64,000 nucleotides of DNA from Citrobacter rodentium NBRC 105723 = DSM 16636 (GTDB lineage: Bacteria > Pseudomonadota > Gammaproteobacteria > Enterobacterales > Enterobacteriaceae). The translations under genes and the position numbers were made by a program. The stretch spans positions 4,650,001 through 4,714,000 of the forward strand of contig NZ_CP082833.1 of the NCBI RefSeq assembly GCF_021278985.1, given 5' to 3'. Positions 44,454 through 53,160 of this stretch are shown here, one piece after another (positions within the stretch are counted from its first letter, which is position 1; every line of letters starts with the position of its first letter). Under the pieces are notes generated by a model. The model saw nothing but the letters and a program-made list of their open reading frames with translations. It searched no databases and was not told where the DNA came from.

Positions 44454-44730
44454 CACGGCGTCGCGGGACGCCGCTTCATCCGGCGGTCATTTTTGCCGCT
44501 TACCGGGCGCTGCGCGCCAGAATAGCCCTTCTTTTTGTCGGATTTGCTGACTTCTTCGCAAAACAAATTATTACTGCCGGTTGACCTAATCATTCACACG
44601 CTCTATCTTCTTGCAGCCCTGCCTATATTGCGGCTCGCAGATGCGGACCTCTTTCCCTCTTTACGCGCACTCAGCAGGCGATGACCCTTGGCGCCAGGGT
44701 AAGCACATGGCGTTTTTGTGATAGTGGCTT

Positions 44731-46311
44731 ATGAATTTAACCCTCAAAGAATCCCTTATTGCGCGCAGTCGGGCCATCAGCCCGTGGACTGGTTTCTATT
44801 TTTTGCAGTCGTTACTGATAAATCTGGCGCTGGGCTATCCCTTTAGTCTGCTGTATACCGCCGCCTTTACCTGTCTTTTGCTGCTGCTGTGGCGCACCGC
44901 GCCTCGCGCGCAAAAAGTGCTGACGGGGCTCTGTTCGCTTACCGCGGCGCTCTATTTTCCGTTCGGCCAGGCCTACGGCGCGCCCAACTTTAATACCCTG
45001 CTGGCGCTGCACTCGACGAATATGGAGGAGTCGACGGAGATCCTCACCATCTTCCCGTGGTACAGCTACCTGGTGGGACTGTTCATCTTTGCGCTTGGGA
45101 TTATTGCCGTGCGCCGTCGCCAGGAAGCGGTAAAACCGCGCTGGAACCGGTATGACAGCCTGTGCCTGCTGTTCAGCGTGGCCGCTTTTTTCGTCGCCCC
45201 CATCCAGAATCTGGCGTGGGGCGGCGTGTTCAAGCTGCAGGATACCGGCTATCCGGTCTTCCGCTTCGCAAAAGATATCATCGTCAATAACAACGAAGTG
45301 ATTGATGAGCAGGCGCGCATGGCGATGCTCGCCGGTATGAAAGACACCTGGACCGTCACCGCCGTGAAGCCGAAGTATCACACCTATGTGGTAGTGATTG
45401 GCGAAAGCGCCCGACGCGACGCGCTGGGGGCCTTTGGCGGCCACTGGGACAACACGCCCTTTGCCAGCAGCGTCAACGGATACCTGTTTATGGACTACGT
45501 TGCCGCCAGCGGCTCCACGCAAAAATCGCTGGACCTGACCCTCAACCGGGTGGTGGAGGGCAAGCCGCAGTATCAGGATAACTTTGTCACGCTGGCAAAC
45601 CGCGCCGGTTTCCAGACCTGGTGGTTCTCCAATCAGGGACAAATCGGCGAATATGACACCGCCATCGCCAGCATCGCCAGACGCGCCGACGAGGTGCAGT
45701 TCCTGAAAAGCGGCGATTTCGAAGCGGATAAGAATACCGAAGACAGCGCCCTGCTGAAACTGACCGCCCAAGTGCTGGCGAGCGAACGCAGCCAGCCGCA
45801 GCTGATTGTCCTGCATTTAATGGGCTCTCACCCGCAGGCCTGCGACCGCACGCACGGGAAGTACGAGACATTTGTGCAGTCGAAGGAAACCTCATGCTAT
45901 CTCTACACCATGACGCAAACCGACGATCTGCTGCGTCAGCTGTACGATCAGTTACGCAACAGCGGAGACAGTTTTTCTCTGGTCTACTTCTCCGATCACG
46001 GTCTGGCCTTTAAAGAACGCGGGAAGGAAGTGCAATATCTGGCGCACGACGATCGGTTCCAGCAAAATTTCCAGGTGCCGTTTATGGTGCTCTCCAGCGA
46101 TGACAAAGCGCATAAGTTGATTAACGCCCGCCGTTCAGCCAATGACTTCCTGAGCTTTTTCTCACAGTGGACGGGGATTCGCGCGAAAGAGATAAAGAAC
46201 CGCTACCGTTTTATTTCCGGACAGAAAACCGGGCCGGTCTACATCACCAACTTCAAATTGCAGCAGGTGGACTATAACCATCTGGGGACAGACATTTTCT
46301 CGACGAAGTAA
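44731..46311 (+). CDS. opgE: Phosphoethanolamine transferase OpgE
   Basis: A 526-residue inner-membrane enzyme (formerly YbiP) that adds phosphoethanolamine to osmoregulated periplasmic glucans. About five N-terminal helices precede a periplasmic sulfatase-fold domain with VVVIGESARRDAL, the nucleophile threonine region SGSTQKSLDLT and the metal-binding YFSDHGLA. It is convergent with ompX across a shared terminator. Confidence 0.94.
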   Translation: MNLTLKESLIARSRAISPWTGFYFLQSLLINLALGYPFSLLYTAAFTCLLLLLWRTAPRAQKVLTGLCSLTAALYFPFGQAYGAPNFNTLLALHSTNMEESTEILTIFPWYSYLVGLFIFALGIIAVRRRQEAVKPRWNRYDSLCLLFSVAAFFVAPIQNLAWGGVFKLQDTGYPVFRFAKDIIVNNNEVIDEQARMAMLAGMKDTWTVTAVKPKYHTYVVVIGESARRDALGAFGGHWDNTPFASSVNGYLFMDYVAASGSTQKSLDLTLNRVVEGKPQYQDNFVTLANRAGFQTWWFSNQGQIGEYDTAIASIARRADEVQFLKSGDFEADKNTEDSALLKLTAQVLASERSQPQLIVLHLMGSHPQACDRTHGKYETFVQSKETSCYLYTMTQTDDLLRQLYDQLRNSGDSFSLVYFSDHGLAFKERGKEVQYLAHDDRFQQNFQVPFMVLSSDDKAHKLINARRSANDFLSFFSQWTGIRAKEIKNRYRFISGQKTGPVYITNFKLQQVDYNHLGTDIFSTK

Positions 46312-46335
46312 ACCCAGCAGTCAGGCTACAGGCAT

Positions 46336-46367
46336 AAAAAAAATCCGCCCCGAAAGGCGGATTTTTT
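46336..46367. terminator. Bidirectional terminator between opgE and ompX
   Basis: A-rich sequence, then AATCCGCC-CCGAAA-GGCGGATT and a T run form a symmetrical hairpin with A/T tracts on both sides, serving both convergent genes. Confidence 0.9.
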
Positions 46368-46382
46368 ACATCACCGGAGTGA

Positions 46383-46898
46383 TTAGAAGCGGTAACCTAC
46401 GCCGGCAATCCAGGTGCCAACATCAACGTTACGAATACGGCTCTGCTCGTAGGAGAAGTCCAGAGCGACGTTTTCGATCGGGTTGAACTGCAGGCCCGCA
46501 CCGTAAGAGAAACCGTAGTCGCTGGTGTCATCTTTGTAGCCAGGGTAGTTAGTCTGCTGGAATTTACCGTAGCCAACACCCACTACACCGTAGATGCTTG
46601 CCCAGTCGTTCAGACGGAAAGCCGGACCAGCGGTGAGGCCGTAGTACTGAGATTTGTTGTAATCGCCCGCACCGTTAGTACGATCTTTTTCGGTGTAGGT
46701 GAAGGAGCCGATTACGCCCAGCGGGTTGTTGTCCTGCTCATAGCGATACTTCAGGTTAAAACCGTTCATTTTGTTCGCTACGCCCTGAGCATCGCTCTGA
46801 GCATAACCACCGGAAACGGTAGAAGTCGCAGCGGTAGCGGAACCTGCGGTGAAAGCCAGAACAGCGGCCAGTGCTGAAAGACATGCAATTTTTTTCAT
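46383..46898 (-). CDS. ompX: Outer-membrane protein OmpX
   Basis: A 171-residue eight-stranded beta-barrel. The signal peptide is MKKIACLSALAAVLAFTAGS with cleavage near ATA-ATS, and the last residue is a C-terminal Phe (GVGYRF), as needed for barrel assembly. The ATG at 46898 was chosen; an ATG two codons upstream is possible. OmpX is a target of sRNAs in the envelope stress response. Confidence 0.95.
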   Translation of the reverse strand: MKKIACLSALAAVLAFTAGSATAATSTVSGGYAQSDAQGVANKMNGFNLKYRYEQDNNPLGVIGSFTYTEKDRTNGAGDYNKSQYYGLTAGPAFRLNDWASIYGVVGVGYGKFQQTNYPGYKDDTSDYGFSYGAGLQFNPIENVALDFSYEQSRIRNVDVGTWIAGVGYRF

Positions 46899-47302
46899 AA
46901 CCACCTCAAATGTGCTTCAAATAAGTCCTAAGTTTTAAATATATCAAAAATTGATGGGAAACTCTTTGCGATTCGCGATGTCTAACGGGCCATTTCATGT
47001 AACAGAACGTTTCCACAGCCCGCTATCTCTTTCATATAACATCACTTTTCCGGAGATTCAGCACATTATTACGCGCATAACAACGGACATTCATCCAGAT
47101 TATTCCTAATCACACAGCTTATTAATCCATCAATCCGGGGGCATTTTACGGCTTTACGGCAATTTTTTTCAACAAATACTCAACCGGCAAGGGTTATTTC
47201 CATTACACTGCCTCTTTTACTTTTCTATACACTCAATCGACAGACTGGCGGACAGTCAGGCGCAGGCATTGAGTGGCTGAACATGCATTGTCAGGAGAAC
47301 GG
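46899..47302. other. Intergenic region between ompX and rhtA
   Basis: About 400 bp of AT-rich sequence hold the leader and promoter of ompX (the 5' UTR is near 46899-46960) and the promoter of rhtA. I see no small reading frame with a convincing ribosome-binding site and no strong hairpin. Confidence 0.4.
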
Positions 47303-48190
47303 ATGCCAGGGTCGTCACGCAAAATTCCCGTATGGTTGCCTATTTTAGTCTTACTTATCGCCATGTGCTCAATTCAGAGCGGCGCTTCGCTGGCAAAATC
47401 ACTGTTTCCTCTGGTGGGCGCACCCGGCGTTACGGCGCTGCGCCTGGCGCTGGGCACGCTTATTCTGGTTATCTTTTTTAAACCCTGGCGCCTGCGCTTC
47501 GCCAGAGAGCAGCGGCTGCCGTTGCTCTTTTATGGCCTGTCGCTGGGCGGCATGAACTATCTGTTCTATCTGTCGATTCAGACAGTACCGCTGGGGATCG
47601 CCGTCGCCCTTGAATTTACCGGGCCGCTGGCGGTCGCGCTGTTTGCTTCCCGGCGGCCAATCGATTTTATCTGGGTGGTGCTGGCGGTGCTGGGGCTGTG
47701 GTTCCTGTTGCCGCTGGGTCAGGACGTCTCGCACGTCGATCTGGCGGGCGCCGCAATGGCGCTGGGCGCTGGCGCCTGCTGGGCTATCTATATTCTCTGC
47801 GGCCAGCGCGCCGGAGCGGAACACGGCCCGGCAACCGTTGCGGTCGGCTCGCTCATTGCCGCCATTATTTTCGTTCCGCTGGGCGCGGCGCAGGCTGGCG
47901 AAGCACTCTGGCACTGGTCGGTCATTCCGCTGGGGCTGGCCGTCGCGGTGTTATCCACCGCCCTGCCCTACTCGCTGGAGATGATTGCCTTAACCCGCCT
48001 GCCGACGCGCACCTTCGGCACGCTGATGAGTATGGAGCCGGCCCTGGCGGCGGTGGCCGGGATCCTGTTCCTCGGCGAAACGCTGACGTTCATCCAGCTG
48101 CTGGCGCTCGGGGCGATTATCGCCGCGTCGATGGGATCGACGTTAACCCTTCGCCGCGACAGCCAGATAAAAAAGCTCGACGTAAATTAA
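47303..48190 (+). CDS. rhtA: Threonine/homoserine exporter RhtA
   Basis: A 295-residue ten-helix DMT (EamA) family exporter of threonine, homoserine and related amino acids. Two EamA repeats are visible, the second beginning at GAAMALGAGACWAIYILCGQ. The ATG at 47303 has AGGAGAAC upstream and gives the E. coli length; the longer frame from 47273 lacks support. Confidence 0.94.
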   Translation: MPGSSRKIPVWLPILVLLIAMCSIQSGASLAKSLFPLVGAPGVTALRLALGTLILVIFFKPWRLRFAREQRLPLLFYGLSLGGMNYLFYLSIQTVPLGIAVALEFTGPLAVALFASRRPIDFIWVVLAVLGLWFLLPLGQDVSHVDLAGAAMALGAGACWAIYILCGQRAGAEHGPATVAVGSLIAAIIFVPLGAAQAGEALWHWSVIPLGLAVAVLSTALPYSLEMIALTRLPTRTFGTLMSMEPALAAVAGILFLGETLTFIQLLALGAIIAASMGSTLTLRRDSQIKKLDVN

Positions 48191-48500
48191 ATTTACATTT
48201 CTGCATGGCGCTGCATAACCATGCAGAATATTTTCCAGTTTTGTCATGCGTTTATTCTGCCTGGCTGCTTATCCCCGATTTATCTTAATTCGCCCAACTG
48301 TTACGTTTTTCCGCCACAATTAAACTGCGCTTTATCCTGTCACGCTAAATTAGCAACATACTGAATAATAATGCAATTTTTCGCCAGCATGGATCTGCGC
48401 TATTAAAGCGATAGGGAGAGCCAGAAAAGCAGGAATCATAACCGGTGCTATACTTAGTTGCGTAAATTACCGGGACATAACATCAAGAGGATATGAAATT
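48191..48500. other. Intergenic region upstream of dps
   Basis: About 310 bp without a gene. A CTATACTTA element at 48448-48456 matches the sigma-S-type extended -10 of the E. coli dps promoter, followed by the conserved leader ending AAGAGGATATGAAATT. The distal 200 bp are AT-rich with no feature I can support. Confidence 0.6.
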
Positions 48501-49004
48501 ATGAGTACCGCAAAATTGGTAAAAACAAAAGCGTCCAATCTGCTTTATACCCGCAACGATGTCTCCGACAGCGATAAAAAAGCCACGGTTGAATTGCTGA
48601 ATCGTCAGGTGATCCAGTTTATCGACCTGTCTTTGATTACCAAACAGGCCCACTGGAACATGCGCGGTGCTAATTTTATTGCCGTACATGAAATGCTGGA
48701 TGGCTTCCGTACTGCGTTAACCGATCACCTGGATACGATGGCGGAACGCGCCGTTCAGCTGGGTGGCGTGGCATTAGGGACAACTCAGGTCATTAACAGT
48801 AAAACCCCGCTGAAAAGCTATCCGCTGGATATTCACAGCGTTCAGGATCACCTGAAAGAGCTGGCGGATCGTTATGCGGTAGTAGCAAACGATGTGCGTA
48901 AAGCGATTGGCGAAGCGAAAGATGAAGATACTGCTGATATCTTTACCGCCGCCTCACGCGATCTCGATAAATTCCTGTGGTTCATCGAGTCCAACATCGA
49001 ATAA
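48501..49004 (+). CDS. dps: DNA-binding ferritin-like protein Dps
   Basis: A 167-residue mini-ferritin that forms dodecamers, oxidises Fe(II) with peroxide and condenses DNA in stationary phase. The inter-subunit ferroxidase ligands H51, H63 and D67 (TKQAH51WNMRGANFIAVH63EML-D67) are present, and the lysine-rich N-terminus (MSTAKLVKTK) needed for DNA binding is intact. The terminator downstream is split by an IS element. Confidence 0.96.
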   Translation: MSTAKLVKTKASNLLYTRNDVSDSDKKATVELLNRQVIQFIDLSLITKQAHWNMRGANFIAVHEMLDGFRTALTDHLDTMAERAVQLGGVALGTTQVINSKTPLKSYPLDIHSVQDHLKELADRYAVVANDVRKAIGEAKDEDTADIFTAASRDLDKFLWFIESNIE

Positions 49005-49027
49005 TCGCGTCATCGCGATTTCGTCTG

Positions 49028-49045
49028 AAAACCCTCGCTATGCGG
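49028..49045 (+). terminator. Left remnant of the dps terminator, disrupted by IS insertion
   Basis: AAAACCCTCGC-TAT-GCGG is the left arm, loop and top of the right arm of a hairpin whose remaining right arm (GGG TTTT) now lies at 50486-50492, beyond the IS. Joined at the target duplication, the two pieces form an 11-bp stem with a TAT loop. Confidence 0.75.
49036..49045. repeat. Target-site duplication, left copy
   Basis: CGCTATGCGG, repeated exactly at 50476-50485 on the other side of the element. Confidence 0.9.
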
Positions 49046-49060
49046 TAATGCCGATCAGTT

Positions 49061-49082
49061 AAGGATCGGTTGACCGATCCTT
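49061..49082. promoter_or_regulatory. Hairpin and GATC cluster at the left IS end
   Basis: AAGGATCGGT-TG-ACCGATCCTT is a perfect 10-bp inverted repeat. Together with 49053-49056, GATC occurs three times within the first 35 bp of the element. Such structures in IS10/IS50-type elements limit transposase expression from outside transcription and couple it to Dam methylation. Confidence 0.5.
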
Positions 49083-49128
49083 AATCTGCGGCACTATAAC
49101 GGCTTCCACAACAGGGAGCCGTTTTCTT

Positions 49129-50466
49129 ATGCCACTTCTCAATGACCTGCTCGATTTCAGCGACCATCCGCTGATGCCGCCCCCTTCTGCACAACTGTTT
49201 GCTCAGCATCTTCCCGTCGAATGGATACAACACTGCCTGACTCTTTCTGCACATGCGACCGTTCGCCGCCGTCGTTTACCTGGCGACATGGTTATCTGGA
49301 TGGTCGTGGCTATGGCCTTCTTCCGTAATGAGTCGATTACCGATGTGGTTCGTCGTCTGAACCTGAGCGCGGATGGTGAAGCGGGGATGAACCTGCTGGC
49401 CCGCAGCGCTGTCACCCAGGCGCGTCAGCGCGTGGGTGCTGCACCGGTGGAATGGCTTTTCCGCCAGACCGCGCAGACATGGGGAACTGAGCGTTACCAG
49501 AAAGATGACTGGCATGGCCTGCAACTTTTTGCCATCGATGGCGCACAGTTCAGGACACCTGATGAACCTGAGCTGCGTGAACATTATGGCTCTGCCAACA
49601 CATCCACTGAGCGGCAAAGCGCATACCCGGTAATGCGTCTGGTGGCTTTAATGAACCTGGGTAGTCACATTCTGCTGGATGCCGCGACCGCGCCTTACCG
49701 ACGGAGCGAAACCCTGCTGGCCCACTCAATGCTCGTCACCATTCCGGATAACTCCATTACGCTGTTTGACAAGCTGTTCTACAGCGCAGACCTGTTGCTG
49801 TCGCTGAACCGGCAGGGTTGTAACCGCCACTGTCTGCTGCCCGCCTGGAAGAATATCGCAGCAGAAACGGAAGAAAGTTACGGTCCCGGAGACCGGCTTC
49901 TGAAACTGAAAGTGTCACCACAGGCAAGGAAAAAGAATCCTTCGCTGCCGGAATACTGGTATGCGCGGGCGGTAACTTATGAACTGAACGGAGTGGAAAA
50001 AACGGTCCTGACGTCACTTCAGGCAGACCGTTATAAGGCCAGAGAGGTGGCAGAGCTTTATCACTCAAGATGGGAAATCGAAGTCGGGTTCAGAAACCTG
50101 AAAAGCAGCCTGCTGAATAACGCTCTGGTACTGAGAAGCCGGAAGGTTGAGTTGCTGGAACAGGAGGTGTGGGGCATGTTGCTGGCTTATAATCTGATAC
50201 GGCGTGAGGCAACAAAAGCAACGGAGAAACACAAAAAAGCGGCGTCGGAAATCAGCTTTAAGTTCGCGTTCCAGTTTATCGCCACAGAAATGATAGTGCT
50301 GGGAAATACGGTGTCACCGGGGACCATCCCGAAACGGCTGGAGCATCTGCGGGGGGCTCTGGAAGCGGTGTTCATAACAAAACGCCCCCGACCATCAAGG
50401 CCGAGGGCGGTTAAGATATCAAAAACCCGTTATCCGGTGAAACGCAATGCCGCACCGCTTAAGTGA
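49129..50466 (+). CDS. IS4-family transposase
   Basis: A 445-residue DDE transposase. The first two acidic residues are in FAIDGAQF and TLFDKLFY, and the third is in the family YREK signature Y-HS-R-WEI-E-VGFRNL-K. The frame is intact, so the element may be active. The ribosome-binding site is AGGGAG, before CATTTTCTT-ATG-type leader sequence. The closest named relative I recognise is InsG of IS4. Confidence 0.93.
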   Translation: MPLLNDLLDFSDHPLMPPPSAQLFAQHLPVEWIQHCLTLSAHATVRRRRLPGDMVIWMVVAMAFFRNESITDVVRRLNLSADGEAGMNLLARSAVTQARQRVGAAPVEWLFRQTAQTWGTERYQKDDWHGLQLFAIDGAQFRTPDEPELREHYGSANTSTERQSAYPVMRLVALMNLGSHILLDAATAPYRRSETLLAHSMLVTIPDNSITLFDKLFYSADLLLSLNRQGCNRHCLLPAWKNIAAETEESYGPGDRLLKLKVSPQARKKNPSLPEYWYARAVTYELNGVEKTVLTSLQADRYKAREVAELYHSRWEIEVGFRNLKSSLLNNALVLRSRKVELLEQEVWGMLLAYNLIRREATKATEKHKKAASEISFKFAFQFIATEMIVLGNTVSPGTIPKRLEHLRGALEAVFITKRPRPSRPRAVKISKTRYPVKRNAAPLK

Positions 50467-50475
50467 ACGGCATTA

Positions 50476-50485
50476 CGCTATGCGG
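50476..50485. repeat. Target-site duplication, right copy
   Basis: CGCTATGCGG, identical to 49036-49045. Confidence 0.9.
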
Positions 50486-50636
50486 GGGTTTTGCACTTTT
50501 GTGGTGCAACAGCTTTTCTTCCCGCCGCGATAAAGTAAATTTTTTGTAATAATCACCTCACACAATCGTTAATGAAAGATTGTTTTCTCAGCAATATTTG
50601 CGCTTAATAGGCAAAGCGTTTGTGCCGCGTCGCCAT

Positions 50637-50696
50637 TGCACCAAAACAGCGCCCCATTATGGAGCAATGGGCGTTCTTTGCCCTGCTGACGGTGCA
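50637..50696 (+). promoter_or_regulatory. NtrC binding sites upstream of glnH
   Basis: Three NtrC-like inverted repeats occur in tandem: TGCACCAAAACAGCGCC (50637-50653), GCCCCATTATGGAGC (50651-50665) and TGCCCTGCTGACGGTGCA (50679-50696). They lie about 45-100 bp upstream of the sigma-54 promoter, the standard enhancer position. Confidence 0.7.
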
Positions 50697-50739
50697 GGAA
50701 GAAGCCCGCGCTGCTTGTGAAAACAAGGGGTTGCAAAAC

Positions 50740-50756
50740 TGGCACGCTTTTTTCAT
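50740..50756 (+). promoter_or_regulatory. Sigma-54 promoter of glnHPQ
   Basis: TGGCAC-N5-TTTCAT is in the -24/-12 arrangement, 52 bp before the glnH start codon. It corresponds to the nitrogen-regulated glnHp2 of E. coli. Confidence 0.75.
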
Positions 50757-50808
50757 TACGCTTAGTGTTCTTGCAGGGGATCGCCCCGTGGATAGAAAAG
50801 GAAATGCT

Positions 50809-51555
50809 ATGAAGTCTGTATTAAAAGTTTCACTGGCTGCACTTACCCTGGCTTTTGCAGTATCTTCTCACGCCGCGGATAAGAAACTGGTTGTCGCAAC
50901 TGATACCGCGTTCGTTCCGTTCGAATTCAAACAGGGCGATAAATACGTCGGTTTTGATATCGATCTGTGGGCGGCTGTCGCCAAAGAGCTGAAGCTGGAC
51001 TATGAACTCAAACCGATGGATTTCAGCGGCATTATCCCGGCGCTGCAAACCAAAAACGTCGACCTGGCGCTGGCTGGCATCACCATTACCGACGAGCGTA
51101 AAAAAGCGATTGATTTCTCCGACGGCTACTACAAGAGCGGCCTGTTAGTGATGGTCAAAGCGAACAATAACGACATCAAAAGCGTGAAGGATCTGGACGG
51201 TAAAACGCTGGCGGTAAAGAGCGGCACCGGTTCTGTTGATTATGCGAAAGCGAACATCAAAACCAAAGATCTGCGTCAGTTCCCGAACATCGATAACGCC
51301 TATATGGAGCTGGGCACGAATCGCGCCGATGCGGTTCTGCACGATACGCCGAACATCCTGTACTTTATTAAAACGGCGGGCAACGGTCAGTTTAAGGCGG
51401 TTGGCGAGTCGCTGGAAGCGCAGCAGTACGGTATCGCCTTCCCGAAAGGCAGCGACGACCTGCGTGAGAAAGTTAACGGCGCGCTGAAAACCCTGCGCGA
51501 CAACGGCACCTACAACGAAATTTATAAAAAATGGTTCGGTACTGAACCGAAATAA
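50809..51555 (+). CDS. glnH: Glutamine-binding periplasmic protein GlnH
   Basis: A 248-residue family-3 solute-binding protein. The signal peptide ends at SSHA-ADK, and the mature protein starts DKKLVVATDTAFVPFEFKQG. It delivers glutamine to GlnPQ. The ATG at 50809 gives the E. coli length and follows AAAGGAAATGCT; the frame opens upstream through the regulatory region. An intercistronic hairpin (51583-51609) separates it from glnP. Confidence 0.96.
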   Translation: MKSVLKVSLAALTLAFAVSSHAADKKLVVATDTAFVPFEFKQGDKYVGFDIDLWAAVAKELKLDYELKPMDFSGIIPALQTKNVDLALAGITITDERKKAIDFSDGYYKSGLLVMVKANNNDIKSVKDLDGKTLAVKSGTGSVDYAKANIKTKDLRQFPNIDNAYMELGTNRADAVLHDTPNILYFIKTAGNGQFKAVGESLEAQQYGIAFPKGSDDLREKVNGALKTLRDNGTYNEIYKKWFGTEPK

Positions 51556-51582
51556 ATCCGCCTGACAATCAGGTACTGTCAC

Positions 51583-51609
51583 GCCCGGTAGCGCAGAGGC
51601 TTACCGGGC
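51583..51609 (+). repeat. Intercistronic REP-like hairpin between glnH and glnP
   Basis: GCCCGGTA pairs with TACCGGGC. A structure here can stabilise the upstream glnH message, giving more binding protein than permease. Confidence 0.6.
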
Positions 51610-51665
51610 CTGCAATTTTAGCCATCGCCCGATCGGCTGTTTCACCACGGTAACAGGAATATCAT

Positions 51666-52325
51666 ATGCAGTTTGACTGGAGTGCCATCTGGCCCGCCAT
51701 CCCGATCCTGCTTCAGGGCGCAAAGATGACCCTGTGGATCTCGATTCTCGGCCTGGCTGGCGGAATCGTCATTGGCCTGCTGGCAGGGCTCGCCCGCACC
51801 TACGGCGGCTGGATCGCCAATCATGTCGCCCTCGTGTTTATTGAAATCATCCGCGGCACGCCTATCGTTGTGCAGGTGATGTATATCTATTTTGCGCTGC
51901 CGATGGCGTTTCCGGACCTGCGCATCGACACCTTCAGCGCGGCGGTGATCACCATCATGATCAACTCCGGCGCCTATATCGCCGAAATCACCCGCGGCTC
52001 CGTGCTGTCCATTCATAAAGGATTCAGCGAAGCTGGCCTGGCGCTCGGACTCTCGCGCCGTGAAACCATTCGCCACGTCATTATGCCGCTGGCATTGCGC
52101 CGGATGCTGCCGTCGCTCGGCAACCAGTTAATCATCAGCATTAAAGATACCTCACTGTTCATCGTGATCGGGGCGGCGGAACTGACCCGCAGCGGCCAGG
52201 AGATTATTGCCGGTAACTTCCGCGCGCTGGAAATCTGGACCGCCGTCGGCGTGGTCTACCTGATCATCACCCAGGTTCTGAACATTGTGCTCCGCAGTCT
52301 GGAAAGAAGGATGAAAATCCTGTGA
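51666..52325 (+). CDS. glnP: Glutamine ABC importer permease GlnP
   Basis: A 219-residue HisM-type polar amino acid permease with about five helices and the EAA loop EAGLALGLSRRETIRHVIMPLA. It works with GlnQ and GlnH. Its stop overlaps the glnQ start by four bases. Confidence 0.96.
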   Translation: MQFDWSAIWPAIPILLQGAKMTLWISILGLAGGIVIGLLAGLARTYGGWIANHVALVFIEIIRGTPIVVQVMYIYFALPMAFPDLRIDTFSAAVITIMINSGAYIAEITRGSVLSIHKGFSEAGLALGLSRRETIRHVIMPLALRRMLPSLGNQLIISIKDTSLFIVIGAAELTRSGQEIIAGNFRALEIWTAVGVVYLIITQVLNIVLRSLERRMKIL

Positions 52326-53044
52326 TTGAATTTAAAAACGTCTCCAAGCACTTCGGGCCAACCCAGGTGCTGCATAACATCGATTTGAAGATTAACCAGG
52401 GCGAAGTGGTGGTGATTATCGGGCCTTCCGGCTCCGGTAAGTCAACGCTGTTGCGCTGCATTAATAAGCTGGAAGAGATCACCGCCGGCGAGCTGATCGT
52501 CGACGGCCTGAAGGTTAACGATCCGAAGGTCGATGAGCGCCTGATCCGCCAGGAAGCCGGTATGGTGTTTCAGCAGTTCTATCTGTTCCCCCACCTCACC
52601 GCGCTGGAAAACGTGATGTTTGGCCCGCTACGCGTGCGCGGGACCAACAAACAAGAGGCGGAAAAACAGGCCAAAGCGCTGCTGGCGAAAGTCGGCCTCG
52701 CTGAACGCGCGCACCACTATCCCTCTGAGCTTTCAGGCGGACAGCAGCAGCGCGTGGCGATTGCCCGCGCCCTGGCGGTGAAGCCGAAAATGATGCTGTT
52801 TGATGAACCCACCTCCGCGCTTGACCCGGAACTGCGCCATGAGGTGCTGAAAGTCATGCAGGATCTGGCGGAAGAAGGCATGACGATGGTTATCGTCACT
52901 CATGAAATCGGCTTCGCCGAGAAAGTGGCCTCACGCCTGATCTTCATCGACAAAGGTCGGGTTGCCGAAGACGGCAACCCGCAGGCGCTGATTGAGAATC
53001 CGCCCAGCCAGCGCCTGCAGGAGTTTTTGCAGCACGTTTCCTGA
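52322..53044 (+). CDS. glnQ: Glutamine ABC importer ATP-binding protein GlnQ
   Basis: A 240-residue ABC ATPase with Walker A GPSGSGKS (about residue 34), signature LSGGQQQR and Walker B MLFDEPTSALD. The start is GTG at 52322 inside the glnP stop (GTGA overlap), which couples translation. It is the last gene of glnHPQ; a hairpin terminator follows. Confidence 0.96.
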   Translation: MIEFKNVSKHFGPTQVLHNIDLKINQGEVVVIIGPSGSGKSTLLRCINKLEEITAGELIVDGLKVNDPKVDERLIRQEAGMVFQQFYLFPHLTALENVMFGPLRVRGTNKQEAEKQAKALLAKVGLAERAHHYPSELSGGQQQRVAIARALAVKPKMMLFDEPTSALDPELRHEVLKVMQDLAEEGMTMVIVTHEIGFAEKVASRLIFIDKGRVAEDGNPQALIENPPSQRLQEFLQHVS

Positions 53045-53051
53045 CCCCTTG

Positions 53052-53081
53052 CCTCCCTTCCGCCCGGAAGGGAGGTTCTTT
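53052..53081 (+). terminator. Terminator after glnHPQ
   Basis: CCTCCCTTCC-GCCC-GGAAGGGAGG followed by TTCTTT forms a 10-bp perfect stem. Confidence 0.85.
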
Positions 53082-53160
53082 GCGACTCCTCTCAAACTGA
53101 ATCCTCGCGCCTGCAGCAACTATACTTATCTTTTTGCTCAATTTTCTCACTGGAGGAGTC

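Larger units (their letters stand above)
49046..50475 (+). mobile_element. Complete IS4-group insertion sequence
   Basis: A 1430-bp element bounded by imperfect 18-bp terminal inverted repeats: TAATGCCGATCAGTTAAG on the left and the complement of CTTAAGTGAACGGCATTA on the right (two mismatches). It is flanked by a 10-bp direct repeat CGCTATGCGG. The left-end sequence resembles that of E. coli IS4. One transposase gene fills it. The left end carries three GATC sites and a strong hairpin. Confidence 0.93.

Noticed and set aside
44454..44730. Second small protein after mntS
   Set aside because: The antisense frame here overlaps mntS and the downstream sequence has only weak hairpins and no ribosome-binding site.
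44812..45816. 334-codon open frame antisense to opgE
   Set aside because: It is a shadow of the conserved opgE gene, with no promoter or homology.
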